Source: CAVQYV01 sp963718295 [NCBI: uncultured Methylomirabilota bacterium]
GTDB taxonomy: Bacteria > Methylomirabilota > Methylomirabilia > CAVQYV01
Reading direction: 5' to 3'
NCBI GenBank assembly: GCA_963718295.1
Contig: CAVQYV010000004.1
Location: forward strand, 372,001 to 436,000
Length of the DNA: 64,000 nucleotides
Every line of letters begins with the position of its first letter. The stretch's first letter is position 1. Below the pieces are notes generated by a model, which saw nothing but the letters and a program-made list of their open reading frames with translations, was not told the DNA's origin and ran no database searches. This document shows, one piece after another, positions 43,963 to 53,139 of this stretch. Made by a program: the position numbers and the translations under genes.

Positions 43963-45648
43963 TCAGTTCTTCCTTTGAAGTCGCCCACTCTCGAAGAGAC
44001 CAACGAAGGCTTCCACTACGGCAGGGTCGAACCGAGTTCCGGACCAGGCCACGATGCTTTCGACTACATAGTTCAAATCCATTGCCTGCTGGTAAGGGCG
44101 ATCGGAGGTCATTGCATCAAAGGTGTCGGCGAGACATAATATCCGGGCTCCCAGGGGAATCTGATCTCCGGTCAAGTGATCGGGAAAACCGCTGCCATCA
44201 TAAGATTCATGGTGATGGCGCATGAGGGGAACGATGTCGCGCAGCTGCTTGATGGGAGCCATGATATTCGCACCCAGGACCGGATGTTGTTTGATCAGGG
44301 TGTATTCCTGGTCCGTCAATCTATCGGGTTTTCTCAAAATGTGGGTATCGATTCCGATCTTTCCGATGTCGTGCAATAGAGCGGCCACGTTGATCTTCTC
44401 TTTTTCCCTGGTCGATAGCCTCATCTCTTCCGCTAAGGCTAAACTATATTGGGTCACCCTTTCCGAATGACCTCGGGTATAGGGGTCTTTGGCATCGATG
44501 GCGGCAGCCAGAGACCTGACCGTGCTCAAGAACATGTCCCGCATGTTCTCATCGTAGATCTGTAACTGCCGGGTCATGTAATTGAAGGTCTCGGCCAAGG
44601 TGCCAATCTCATTCTTGGTGCTAACCTCGATGCGACCGCTGAAATTTCCACCGGCGATGGAAAGGGCTCCCTGGGCAAATGTTTGGATCGGGTTGCTGAG
44701 ACGGCGGGCGAAGCCAATTCCCACTCCCCCTGCCACGATCGCTGCCACCAGGCCCCAGATTATGGTTTGGCGCTTCATATCCACCAGGGAGCGATAGGCA
44801 TCTTCCCTGGGCTCTTGGATCACCACCCCCCATCCCATGTTCTTTGCTGTGGCGTAGGCTCCAAGCATCTCCCTTCCGCTCTTGTCCCGGAAGGGAATGG
44901 TGCCACCCGTCTTGCCCAGGAGGAGGTAGTTCTTCACGATCTCTTCATCCTTCATATCCTCTTCCTGTAGCACCCGGACGCGATTGGGATGGGCGATGAG
45001 TCTGCCTCGATTGTTGACCAGGTAAGCGTGGCCCTGGCGACGAACCCGGATCCTGGAGATCAACTCGTTGATCTCCTCCAAGGTAATCAGTGCGGAAAGT
45101 GCTGCGATCGTCTGTCCCGAATCGTTCTTGACGGGCTCGTACACCAATAGGACTGGGGTCTTGGGTGAGCCGGTGATAAAGGTGGTACTGACCGCCCGTT
45201 TTCCTTGAAGGGATTCCTGAAGCAGGCCCTCTCTCATTTTCCCGTATTCGGAGAGGGAGGGTATGACGCGGTCGGCACGATATGCGGATTCCACCTCATT
45301 TCCTGAGGGATCGATCAGGGCCAGTCGGAGGATGGTGGGATATTGCTCCAGGAAAAAGAGAAGCAGCTTTTCCCGACGGTCTTCGGTCTTGGAGGGGGCT
45401 GTCTCTAGAACCTGGGTCTTGGCTATCACTTCCAGTTGTTCGAAGATCCGACCCATGAAATTGGAGACCTGGTTGGCCGTATCGGTTGCCAGCTGGGTGT
45501 GGAGAAGAAGCAAGTCATTCTCCAAGACTTCCTGGTTGATGCGAATGAGCGTGTAGGCGGAGATCAGGAGGGGGACGACGGCAAGGATGACCAGGATCAC
45601 GAGGAGGTGATAAAGGATCTGGTGACGTCTGGGGGTCTTTCTAAGCAC
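43963..45648 (-). CDS. Membrane c-di-GMP phosphodiesterase: dCache-HAMP-HD-GYP
   Basis: The 561-residue product has an N-terminal helix (YHLLVILVILAVVPLLISAY), an extracytoplasmic Cache sensor (about 40-290, with VNNRGRLIAHPN and GWGVVIQEP), a second helix, HAMP (SNPIQTFAQGALSIAGGNFS) and an HD-GYP domain. That domain has HDIGKIGIDTHILRKPDRLT, then HHHESYDGSGFPD and LADTFDAMTSDRPYQ. The GYP signature reads GFP. HD-GYP enzymes hydrolyse c-di-GMP to pGpG/GMP. It overlaps the GGDEF gene by 8 bases, pairing synthesis and breakdown in one operon. Confidence 0.92.
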   Translation of the reverse strand: MLRKTPRRHQILYHLLVILVILAVVPLLISAYTLIRINQEVLENDLLLLHTQLATDTANQVSNFMGRIFEQLEVIAKTQVLETAPSKTEDRREKLLLFFLEQYPTILRLALIDPSGNEVESAYRADRVIPSLSEYGKMREGLLQESLQGKRAVSTTFITGSPKTPVLLVYEPVKNDSGQTIAALSALITLEEINELISRIRVRRQGHAYLVNNRGRLIAHPNRVRVLQEEDMKDEEIVKNYLLLGKTGGTIPFRDKSGREMLGAYATAKNMGWGVVIQEPREDAYRSLVDMKRQTIIWGLVAAIVAGGVGIGFARRLSNPIQTFAQGALSIAGGNFSGRIEVSTKNEIGTLAETFNYMTRQLQIYDENMRDMFLSTVRSLAAAIDAKDPYTRGHSERVTQYSLALAEEMRLSTREKEKINVAALLHDIGKIGIDTHILRKPDRLTDQEYTLIKQHPVLGANIMAPIKQLRDIVPLMRHHHESYDGSGFPDHLTGDQIPLGARILCLADTFDAMTSDRPYQQAMDLNYVVESIVAWSGTRFDPAVVEAFVGLFESGRLQRKN

Positions 45649-47071
45649 TCTCTCTGCCCGCCTCGAAGATCTTCTGGGTCTTGCTGCCCTTGGCCATGTA
45701 CATGGATTTGTCCGCGAGCCGGATCAGATCCTCTTTCGTCCTGGCATGAGAAGGATAGGAGGCCACCCCAAAACTTGCGCTTACCCTGATCGAGAGCCCC
45801 ATATCCGCCAGGAAGCATTGGTTGGAGATCAATACCGACAGCCTCTCGGCCAACTTGCACGCAGTCTGGGTATCCGTCTGGGGAAGGATAATGACGAACT
45901 CATCCCCTCCATATCTGGCCACGAAATCGACCTCTCGGAGGTTGTTTTTCAGAAGGACCGCCACTTCTCGGAGTACCTGGCTGCCCATGAGATGTCCGTA
46001 GGTATCATTCACTGGTTTGAAGTTGTCCAAATCCATAAAGAGGAGGGAGAGGATCCCGTGATATCGATCCACCCTCTTGATCTCTCGATCGAGCACCTGG
46101 TAGAAGTACCGGGCATTATGAACTGTGGTCACGTCGTCAGTTATGGACAGATCCTCCGTCTTCTGATAGAGCCGCGCATTCTCGATGGCAATGGCAGCAA
46201 AATCAGCAAGGGCAGAGAGGAGATTGAGGTCTCTCCGGTCGAAGGGGCCGCCCTCCACCTTATTGATCAGCTCGATCACTCCCAGCACCTTCCCTTTACT
46301 GATGAGTGGTATGCAGAGAATCGATTTGATCTCAGGGGTGGTATGGGCATTTATATCCCTGAGGAAACGAGGATCCTTCGATACGTCGGGAATCACAAGG
46401 GGCTTGGCCTCCTTCGCTACCCAACCGGGAATTCCTTGCCCGATCTTGATTCGGTGGTCTCTGCCCCGATCGGAGCGATTCCCCGCCCCGACTTCAAAGA
46501 CCAGATCATTCATCTCCTCGTCCACCAAAAGCAGCGACCATGCCTCACAGTGGATGATGTTGGTCATATTCTTTACGATGCCACTGAGGACCCTCTTCAC
46601 TTGCAGGGTGGAGGTAATGGTCTTTCCGATCTCATTGAAAATCGTCAGCTCCAGTTCCTTCATCTCCAGCTTCCCGCCCAGGTCCCGAGTTCCCTTTCGG
46701 AGTTGGTAGATCTCCGATGCTAACCTCACCATGGCCAGGAACTCCTGTTCCTTGAGCGGCATCACATGCCACCAAAATAAGCCTTCCAATTCAGGATGGA
46801 ATTCCTTGGGCGGTTCTCCCTGAAGAAGGAATAGGATGGGCAGGTCGGGATTTAACTCTAAGATTCGATGGAGGGTTTCCCGCAGCGCGTTATCGAAGAC
46901 CGACGAAGCCACCAAGGCCATCTCGATCTCACTGTCGGTGGGGAGGGCGGCCCTTTCAGGCAAATCCAACAGCAAGATGGGATGGAATCCATCCCGGATC
47001 AGAGACTCCAGGATCTCGGACTCCAACACCTCGTTGGCATCGACGATCAAAATGCTCCTGATGGGTTCCAT
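45641..47071 (-). CDS. Receiver-like, GAF and GGDEF domain diguanylate cyclase
   Basis: The start at 47071 is chosen because AGAGGA precedes this ATG; the open frame reaches 47212 but that part is not conserved-looking. The product has 476 residues: a response-regulator-like N-terminus (IRSILIVDANEVLESEILES), a coiled stretch, a GAF domain (IKIGQGIPGWVAKEAKPLVI, SILCIPLISKGKVLGVIELI) and a GGDEF domain with the active RYGGDEFVIILP. The inhibitory I-site REVD sits five residues before GGDEF, so product feedback is expected. It makes c-di-GMP. Confidence 0.92.
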   Translation of the reverse strand: MEPIRSILIVDANEVLESEILESLIRDGFHPILLLDLPERAALPTDSEIEMALVASSVFDNALRETLHRILELNPDLPILFLLQGEPPKEFHPELEGLFWWHVMPLKEQEFLAMVRLASEIYQLRKGTRDLGGKLEMKELELTIFNEIGKTITSTLQVKRVLSGIVKNMTNIIHCEAWSLLLVDEEMNDLVFEVGAGNRSDRGRDHRIKIGQGIPGWVAKEAKPLVIPDVSKDPRFLRDINAHTTPEIKSILCIPLISKGKVLGVIELINKVEGGPFDRRDLNLLSALADFAAIAIENARLYQKTEDLSITDDVTTVHNARYFYQVLDREIKRVDRYHGILSLLFMDLDNFKPVNDTYGHLMGSQVLREVAVLLKNNLREVDFVARYGGDEFVIILPQTDTQTACKLAERLSVLISNQCFLADMGLSIRVSASFGVASYPSHARTKEDLIRLADKSMYMAKGSKTQKIFEAGRESA

Positions 47072-47394
47072 AGGACATCCTCTTGCCGGAGTGTACCCCG
47101 CAGGCTTCGCTTTCTGGGAAAGGAGGGACACAACCCGATATAAAACCGCTTCATTGCCGGGCAGTCCCGCCCTGTGGGCGGGCAGCTTCACTACGAGGGC
47201 ATATATTAGCAAAGGATTTCGAAAAATCCAAAGGAATATTTCTTGATAATCCAGAAGGGCTCTGATATTTTCCGCGCCGATCTTCCAGGGAGTATCGGAG
47301 GAGAGGTAGGGGCGGTCGCATTCCCCCCTCGTTTCAGGGGATCTGAGAGATAAGACTCCCTTGGGTCCGAGTCTGGTCGCAGGAGGATGGAAAG
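47072..47394. promoter_or_regulatory. Divergent intergenic region with a GC hairpin
   Basis: This separates the minus-strand signalling operon from the plus-strand YhaM-like gene and must hold both promoters. A perfect 7-bp hairpin CCCGCCC-TGT-GGGCGGG lies at 47166-47182, flanked by GCTTC-type repeats (CTTCATTGCC and GGCAGCTTC). AT-rich sequence at 47200-47250 may carry the promoters, but no clear -35/-10 pair stands out. Confidence 0.4.
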
Positions 47395-48390
47395 ATGGAA
47401 AGGCTCATGGTACAGGATCTGAAGAATGGCATGACGATCGCCCAGCCCTTTTGGGTCAAGGCCAAATATCAACGTCAGAAAAAGACGGGGGAGCCATTTC
47501 TGACCTTTTTGCTGGCGGATCGGACGGGGGAAATCGTCGGAATCCTTTGGGAAGGTTTCGATGAGGCACAACGTACCATCCAACCCGGAGATTTCGTACG
47601 GGTCAAGGCCTTCGTCGGCTCCTACCAGGGATCACCGGAGCTGAACGTCACCAAGATCGACAGGCTGGACCCCCAGGAGGTGAATCGGGAGGAGTTCTCG
47701 GCCTCTACCCGAAAGGACGTAGGCGAAATGATGGACTATCTGCGCGGGGTTTCAAGCTCCTTGAAAAACCTTCACCTCAGGGAACTCCTGAATCGGTTCC
47801 TGGGAGACGAAGCCTTCGTGGCCGCCTTCAAGGAATCTCCAGCGGCCAAAGGCCTTCATCACGTCTACTTGGGAGGGCTGCTGGAGCATACCGCCTCCGT
47901 GGTCAAGCTCTGCGAGGCCATCACAGGCCATTATCAGGGGATCGATCGCGATCTCTTGCTGGCGGGGGCTTTCCTCCATGACGTGGGCAAGGTGCAAGAG
48001 CTGCACATGGAAAAAGGGATCCCGGATTACACCGATCAGGGAAGGCTCCTGGGCCATATCGTGATCGGATCGCACATGGTGGAGGAGAAGATCCTTTCCC
48101 TCCCCGATTTTCCCACTCCCCTGAAATACCAGCTTCTGCACATCATCATCAGCCATCATGGGGAGCACGCCTGGGGTTCGCCCAAGCGACCCAAGACAAT
48201 CGAAGCTCTCATCGTCCATCACGTGGAGGACCTGGATGCCAAGGTGACCGCATTTCAGCAATTCATGATTCAGTCCAAAGACCCCCAGCGTCCGCACTGG
48301 ACCATCTATCACAAGGCCTTTGACCGCTATCTTTACCTGGGGGAGGCCGAGGATGAAGGCCTCTTAGGGGGCACCAAAAGTGAAGCTTGA
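47395..48390 (+). CDS. YhaM-like 3'-5' exoribonuclease (OB fold plus HD domain)
   Basis: The 331-residue product begins with a nucleic-acid-binding OB fold (FLTFLLADRTGEIVGILWEG, PGDFVRVKAFVGSYQGSPEL) and continues with an HD phosphohydrolase domain (HHVYLGGLLEHTASVVKLCE, LLAGAFLHDVGKVQEL, LLHIIISHHGEHAWGSPKRP). This matches the YhaM/CBF1 family of 3'-5' exonucleases. AGGAGGATGG precedes the ATG. It overlaps the next gene by 11 bases. Confidence 0.88.
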   Translation: MERLMVQDLKNGMTIAQPFWVKAKYQRQKKTGEPFLTFLLADRTGEIVGILWEGFDEAQRTIQPGDFVRVKAFVGSYQGSPELNVTKIDRLDPQEVNREEFSASTRKDVGEMMDYLRGVSSSLKNLHLRELLNRFLGDEAFVAAFKESPAAKGLHHVYLGGLLEHTASVVKLCEAITGHYQGIDRDLLLAGAFLHDVGKVQELHMEKGIPDYTDQGRLLGHIVIGSHMVEEKILSLPDFPTPLKYQLLHIIISHHGEHAWGSPKRPKTIEALIVHHVEDLDAKVTAFQQFMIQSKDPQRPHWTIYHKAFDRYLYLGEAEDEGLLGGTKSEA

Positions 48391-49195
48391 GGATTGGCTG
48401 GGATTCCTGCGGGAGACCGGATGCAAGCTGCGCAGCCAAGTGCTTTCCATCTCTGGTCAACCTCAGGCTCGGCTCGAGATTCGGGTGGGGGCGGGAGGTG
48501 ACACCACCACCTTCATCGACCAATGGGCCGAGGAACTCATCCTGGAGGAACTCTCTTTCCTCCAGTCCAGGGGCGAGGATTTTACCCTGCTCTCGGAGGA
48601 ATTGGGACGCAGGGATTTCGGTAAAGGGGGATCCTACTTGTTGGTGGATCCCATCGATGGGAGCCTGAATGCGAAGAGGGGGATTCCTTTCTTCTCTTCC
48701 TCTTTTGCCCTCATAGAGGGCGAGAGGCTTTCTGAAACCCAGCTGGGATTTGTGACGAATCTGGCCAATGGGGACGAATTCTGGGCCTTTCGCGGGTTGG
48801 GGGCCTTTTTCAACGGACGACCCATTGAGCCCAAGAAATCGGAAACAATAGAGGTCCTCGCCTATGAAGCGAATCGCCCCGACCTGGACGTATCTGCCAT
48901 TCTGCCCCTCCTGCCCCTCGCCACCCGCACCCGCTGCCTGGGATCCACCGCGCTGGACCTCTGCTACACCGCATTAGGACATATTGATCTCTTCATCATC
49001 CCTCGCTCTTCCCGGAGTTTCGATCTGGCAGCGGGAAAGCTGATACTGGAAGAGGTACAGGGGACTGTAACCGATCTGGAAGGGCGAGACCTGGGGGGTC
49101 TCTCCATCGATCTGAAGGCCAGGACCAGTCTGGTTGCCTCCTTCAGTTCCAAAATCCATCAACAGGCGATCGAGAGTCTGCGAAGGTCTCGATAA
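48380..49195 (+). CDS. Inositol monophosphatase family protein
   Basis: This is a Mg-dependent sugar-phosphate or inositol phosphatase. The 271-residue product has the metal-binding segment LLVDPIDGSLNAKRGIPFFS (DPxDGxxN type, about 90-109), an upstream Glu in LLSEELGR and the distal SRSFDLAAGKLILEEVQG, where the usual W-D pair reads F-D. The substrate (inositol-P, fructose-1,6-bisphosphate or PAP) cannot be told. The GTG start at 48380 lies within the YhaM-like gene. Confidence 0.88.
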   Translation: MKLEDWLGFLRETGCKLRSQVLSISGQPQARLEIRVGAGGDTTTFIDQWAEELILEELSFLQSRGEDFTLLSEELGRRDFGKGGSYLLVDPIDGSLNAKRGIPFFSSSFALIEGERLSETQLGFVTNLANGDEFWAFRGLGAFFNGRPIEPKKSETIEVLAYEANRPDLDVSAILPLLPLATRTRCLGSTALDLCYTALGHIDLFIIPRSSRSFDLAAGKLILEEVQGTVTDLEGRDLGGLSIDLKARTSLVASFSSKIHQQAIESLRRSR

Positions 49196-49346
49196 CAAGA
49201 AGCCCCCCTTGGTGATCGTTCGGGCAGGGCTGCTCATGATGAGCGGTTCGGACCCCGATGAGGCGGGACTCAATCCTGGAGATCCCGGTGGGTTCTCCTC
49301 CGGGGTCGGAAAAGCGAATCTTTACAAATGCTTAGGCCCTCAAGCT

Positions 49347-51836
49347 TCACTCGATCCCTAAGAAATCCGACAGGACTCGGGGTGGGCGCCTCCTCTGGGC
49401 CGAGGCGGTCGAGACAAGAAGATCCCTTCCGTCGGTGACGATGATGACGGCCCCCTCTCCCGCTGTGGAGAGCACCCTGGTCCCGGTTTTCTCAAATCGC
49501 TGTACGGTCTCGGGAGAGGGATGGCCAAATGGGTTGGAAGATCCGGCGCTGGCGACAGCAAACCTCGGTCGCACCGCCCGGATGAAGGGGGGAGTGCTGG
49601 AACTTCTTCCCCCGTGATGGGGGATCTTGATGATCTCGGCAGCAAGATCGAAATCCTTTTTCCTCAGAATCTGCCCTTCTGCCTCTGCCTCAATGTCTCC
49701 GGGAAAGAGGAACCGGATCTGCCCATAAGAGATCTTAAGGACCAAGGAATTATTGTTTACATCAGAGAAATCTCCCCGGGGGGAACCTCGGATAAGCTTC
49801 GCGGAGGGGTGAAGCACCTCTGCTTGCAGCGGAGCCGCCGGCTCGGGCCTGTCCCTCGCCTTTAGCTGCCTGATCCGAACGCGCTTTCGGTTTGCAAGGG
49901 AGCCTAATTCGCAGTAGAAGGGAGAGTGAAGGGGATCTCCTCCTGTCCATATCTCCCCCACCGGGAAATCTCTCAGGATCACCAGGAGCCCCCGGAGATG
50001 ATCTGGGTGAGGATGGGAGAGGATCATCCGATCGAGCCTTCCCACCCAGCGGTGCAGCAGATAATTCCTCACGACCTGCTCCCCGACGTCGAAATGTCCT
50101 TGTCGACTTCCTCCTCCATCTATTAGGATTGCCCCCTTCGCGGGCAACTCCAGGAGGGTACAGTCGCCCTGGCCCACATCCAGGAAGGTGACCCGGAGAT
50201 CCATACGATGGCTCCGGACATAGACCTTGGTGGCGATGAGGGATAGCATCAGGAAGACACTGAGAAGAGAGGCGATCTGGAACCAACGGCCCCTTCGCCA
50301 TTTGAGTCCGGGGATCAAGACCCCAAAATAGAGGCAGATCATGGCCGGTGAGGGGCCATAGATGAGAAATGAGGCCCCGGGCCATGAAGCAAAGAAGTGG
50401 GCCTGACGCATCATCTGGGCGATGAGGACCTGGAGCAGTTGGGCCAGCCCGGGGAGGCCGGGGAAATCGAAGATGGATAGGCCGGCAAAGAGGAGTCCCA
50501 AAGCGGTGATGGCTCCGCTCAAGGGGACAATGGTCACATTTGCCAAGACTCCCACCCATGAGGCTCGATGGAAGTGGTGCGCCAGGATGGGAAGGGTTGC
50601 CAGGGTGGCCGCCAGTGAAACCAGGAGGCAGGTCAGGAGCCACCTGAGAGGCCGGGTTAGATGGTTGAGCGGGAAGGCCTCCATCAGGATCAGGATTCCC
50701 AAGGTGGCACCAAAGGTCAGCTGAAATCCGGGCTCAAGCAGTTGGAAGGGATTCCAGAGCAGGATCAGCAATGCGGAAAGGGCGACGGTATTCGCCAGAT
50801 CTGCTTCCCGCTCCAAGATCAGGGCAGCCAGGAAGACGGTGGTCATGATGGCCGCCCGGACCACGGAGGCACCTCCCCCGGCCAGTACCGCATAGCACGC
50901 CACCCAGACGATGGTGAGCCCGGCCCTCGCCCGGAGGGGAAAGCGCAGAATTCGGAGTAGATAATAGAGGATCGCTGCCACCATGCTGACATTGAGGCCA
51001 GATATGGCGAGGACATGAAAGGTCCCCGAGCGTACAAAATCCTGCTTGGTGTTCTCGTCCAAGAGCGATCGCTCGCCCAAGGTGATGGCCTGGAGGACTC
51101 CCAGGTTGGGACCGATGACGTGGGCCGAGGCCCCCTCCAACATCCTGCCCCGAAAGTCATAGAGCCGGCCGAGGATGGTGGGCTCCTCCGGGCGACCCAG
51201 ATGCATCGGGACCTCATGGGGGTTCACCCGTCCCTCCAGATAGACACCCTCGGCGATTAAGTACCGGGTGAGGCAAAAGGCCCCCGGGTTCAGATATCCG
51301 CGGGGTCTTTCCAACTGGACCTGGAGGCGGATCCGCTCCCCGTATCCGAACTGATCGGGGTCCCCCCGCAAGGTGGCCCTGATTTTCCCCTGAAGGGGAA
51401 TGCCCCGGTCGCCCTGGAAAATGACGATCTGGTCCAGGATGATCCGAAGCTTCTTCGGATTAAGGGACATCGGGGGAGGCGTTTTCCCCTCCTCAATTTC
51501 CTGGGGCAGGGTCTCGGGCGGGGTGCAGAGGGTTCCTTCGATGAGGGAAGGCCGATTGAGGAATGTCCCCGGGATATTGGCGAGATGGGTCGGAGAGAGA
51601 GGATGGGCATGGCGCTGGTAGTAGAGGATTCCCAACAGGAAAAAGGCCAGGAGGATCAGGACGGTCAGCGTCGATGGCATCGATGGCCGAGAGCGTGCAA
51701 AGACCCAAAGGACCACCAGGAGCAGGGAGGCGAAGGCGAACCAGAGGAGAGGACTGGGGGCGGGGATCTGGATGACGGAGGCAAGGGCGATCCCGAGAGC
51801 ATAGGAACAGGCGACGGGAATAAGGGGCTTTTTCAT
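49347..51836 (-). CDS. comEC: ComEC/Rec2 family DNA uptake channel
   Basis: The 829-residue product has N-terminal helices, a soluble DUF4131 region with an OB-like part (LRIILDQIVIFQGDRGIPLQ), the Competence domain (GTFHVLAISGLNVSMVAAIL, AGGGASVVRAAIMTTVFLAA) with many helices, and a C-terminal metallo-beta-lactamase domain (VTFLDVGQGDCTLLELPAKG, MILSHPHPDHLRGLLVIL, IKIPHHGGRSS). This is the full-length architecture. The family forms the inner-membrane channel for single-stranded DNA in natural transformation. No other competence gene is in the window. The 150 bases to the convergent upstream neighbour hold no gene. Confidence 0.94.
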   Translation of the reverse strand: MKKPLIPVACSYALGIALASVIQIPAPSPLLWFAFASLLLVVLWVFARSRPSMPSTLTVLILLAFFLLGILYYQRHAHPLSPTHLANIPGTFLNRPSLIEGTLCTPPETLPQEIEEGKTPPPMSLNPKKLRIILDQIVIFQGDRGIPLQGKIRATLRGDPDQFGYGERIRLQVQLERPRGYLNPGAFCLTRYLIAEGVYLEGRVNPHEVPMHLGRPEEPTILGRLYDFRGRMLEGASAHVIGPNLGVLQAITLGERSLLDENTKQDFVRSGTFHVLAISGLNVSMVAAILYYLLRILRFPLRARAGLTIVWVACYAVLAGGGASVVRAAIMTTVFLAALILEREADLANTVALSALLILLWNPFQLLEPGFQLTFGATLGILILMEAFPLNHLTRPLRWLLTCLLVSLAATLATLPILAHHFHRASWVGVLANVTIVPLSGAITALGLLFAGLSIFDFPGLPGLAQLLQVLIAQMMRQAHFFASWPGASFLIYGPSPAMICLYFGVLIPGLKWRRGRWFQIASLLSVFLMLSLIATKVYVRSHRMDLRVTFLDVGQGDCTLLELPAKGAILIDGGGSRQGHFDVGEQVVRNYLLHRWVGRLDRMILSHPHPDHLRGLLVILRDFPVGEIWTGGDPLHSPFYCELGSLANRKRVRIRQLKARDRPEPAAPLQAEVLHPSAKLIRGSPRGDFSDVNNNSLVLKISYGQIRFLFPGDIEAEAEGQILRKKDFDLAAEIIKIPHHGGRSSSTPPFIRAVRPRFAVASAGSSNPFGHPSPETVQRFEKTGTRVLSTAGEGAVIIVTDGRDLLVSTASAQRRRPPRVLSDFLGIE

Positions 51837-51905
51837 GGGATCTTTCCAACTCAGACACTCTGGCCTGCAATCTACCAGCCCGGATGGAGGAGATCAACAA
51901 AATAG

Positions 51906-51911
51906 TATAAT
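51906..51911 (+). promoter_or_regulatory. Possible -10 element for lptF
   Basis: There is a perfect TATAAT in the short divergent gap between comEC and lptF, 75 bases before the lptF start. The -35 position (GATGGA/ATGGAG) is poor. An activator or extended contacts would be needed. Confidence 0.35.
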
Positions 51912-51985
51912 GAGGATTTACAGGTGGGGCCGTTTGATTTATCATCGCCCACTGTGGATTGAGGCTCAAGAGGGCAGGGAGAGAT

Positions 51986-53128
51986 TTGAAGATCATTGAT
52001 CGATACATCCTAAAGGAGATGGCCTCCGCTTTCTTCATCGGGATCGGTGCCTTCACCGTGGTTCTCTTGCTCGATAAGATCATCAGGCTTACCGAGATGA
52101 TCGTGACCAGGGGGATAGGCCTTCTGGTCGCCCTGCGCCTCTTCCTTTTCCTTCTTCCCTCCTTTCTGATCCTGACCATACCCATGGCGCTGCTCCTGGC
52201 CACTCTCACTACCTTTGGACGAATGGCCTCAGACCGGGAGATAACGGCCTTGAAGACCAGTGGAGTCAGCCTCTATCGCCTTCTTTTCCCCCCTCTCCTA
52301 TTTGCAACCGCAGCCTTTGTCCTGAACCTGTTTCTCTCCATTTACCTCCTGCCCTGGGGCTACCATGCCTTCAAGAACCTGCTGTTCCAAATCGCCCGCT
52401 CCCAGGTGAGCATGGCACTGCGGGAAGGGGTATTCAGCAGCAACTTCGGCGATTTCGTGATCTATGTGCGCGATATCAAGAGGGAAGGCAGCACCCTGGA
52501 GGGCATCCTTTTGTCGGACTCTCGCGAAAAGGGAAGCTTCAAGGTCATCATGGCCAGAAAGGGGGAGGTCGTCAGTGATCCGGAAGGGATGAAGACCATT
52601 CTCCGCCTCAGCGACGGTTCGATTCATCTTACTTACCCCAAGGACCCAGGCATGTATCGGGAACTGGCATTTGCCCAATATGAGCTCGTGATAGACTTCG
52701 GCCGTCTATCCGAGAATCCCCTGGGCAGAAGAAAAGAGGATCGGGAGATGACCTTCTCCGAGCTCCTCAGCAAGATTCGAGTGAAGAGACAAGTGGAGCT
52801 CCATCCCCACTATGTCACGGAATTTCACAGGAAGTTCTCTATTCCCTTCTCCTCTTTTCTCTTTGTCCTCATCGGAACCCCCCTGGGGATCCATGTGAGA
52901 AAGTCGGGGAGGTTCTCCGGTTTTTCCCTCAGTATCGCCCTGGCCCTGAGCTATTACCTGATCTATATTCTGGGGGAAACCCTGGGGGACAAGGCGGTCG
53001 TTTCCCCTGCCCTGGCGGTCTGGATTCCCAACATTTTGCTGGGTGGGGTGGGGACAGCTCTGCTTTTTTGGGAGGCCAAGGAGAAGGTCGTGGGATGGCC
53101 CTCCCTGGCTCTTAAGTCTCGGAAATGA
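51986..53128 (+). CDS. lptF: LPS export permease LptF
   Basis: This is an inner-membrane subunit of the LptB2FG transporter that extracts lipopolysaccharide towards LptC/A. With a start at TTG 51986 the product begins KIIDRYILKEMASAFFIGIG, the family N-terminus; the frame is open back to TTG 51959. Six membrane helices in two groups flank a periplasmic beta-jellyroll (about 120-255). VTEFHRKFSIPFSSFLFVLI marks the coupling-helix region. About 380 residues. lptG follows after 11 bases. Confidence 0.92.
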   Translation: MKIIDRYILKEMASAFFIGIGAFTVVLLLDKIIRLTEMIVTRGIGLLVALRLFLFLLPSFLILTIPMALLLATLTTFGRMASDREITALKTSGVSLYRLLFPPLLFATAAFVLNLFLSIYLLPWGYHAFKNLLFQIARSQVSMALREGVFSSNFGDFVIYVRDIKREGSTLEGILLSDSREKGSFKVIMARKGEVVSDPEGMKTILRLSDGSIHLTYPKDPGMYRELAFAQYELVIDFGRLSENPLGRRKEDREMTFSELLSKIRVKRQVELHPHYVTEFHRKFSIPFSSFLFVLIGTPLGIHVRKSGRFSGFSLSIALALSYYLIYILGETLGDKAVVSPALAVWIPNILLGGVGTALLFWEAKEKVVGWPSLALKSRK

Positions 53129-53139
53129 GGGACGGCTAA

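Noticed and set aside
45641-47212. Longer start (47212) for the GGDEF protein
   Set aside because: The extra 47 residues cross a GC hairpin and lack a ribosome site; ATG 47071 has one.
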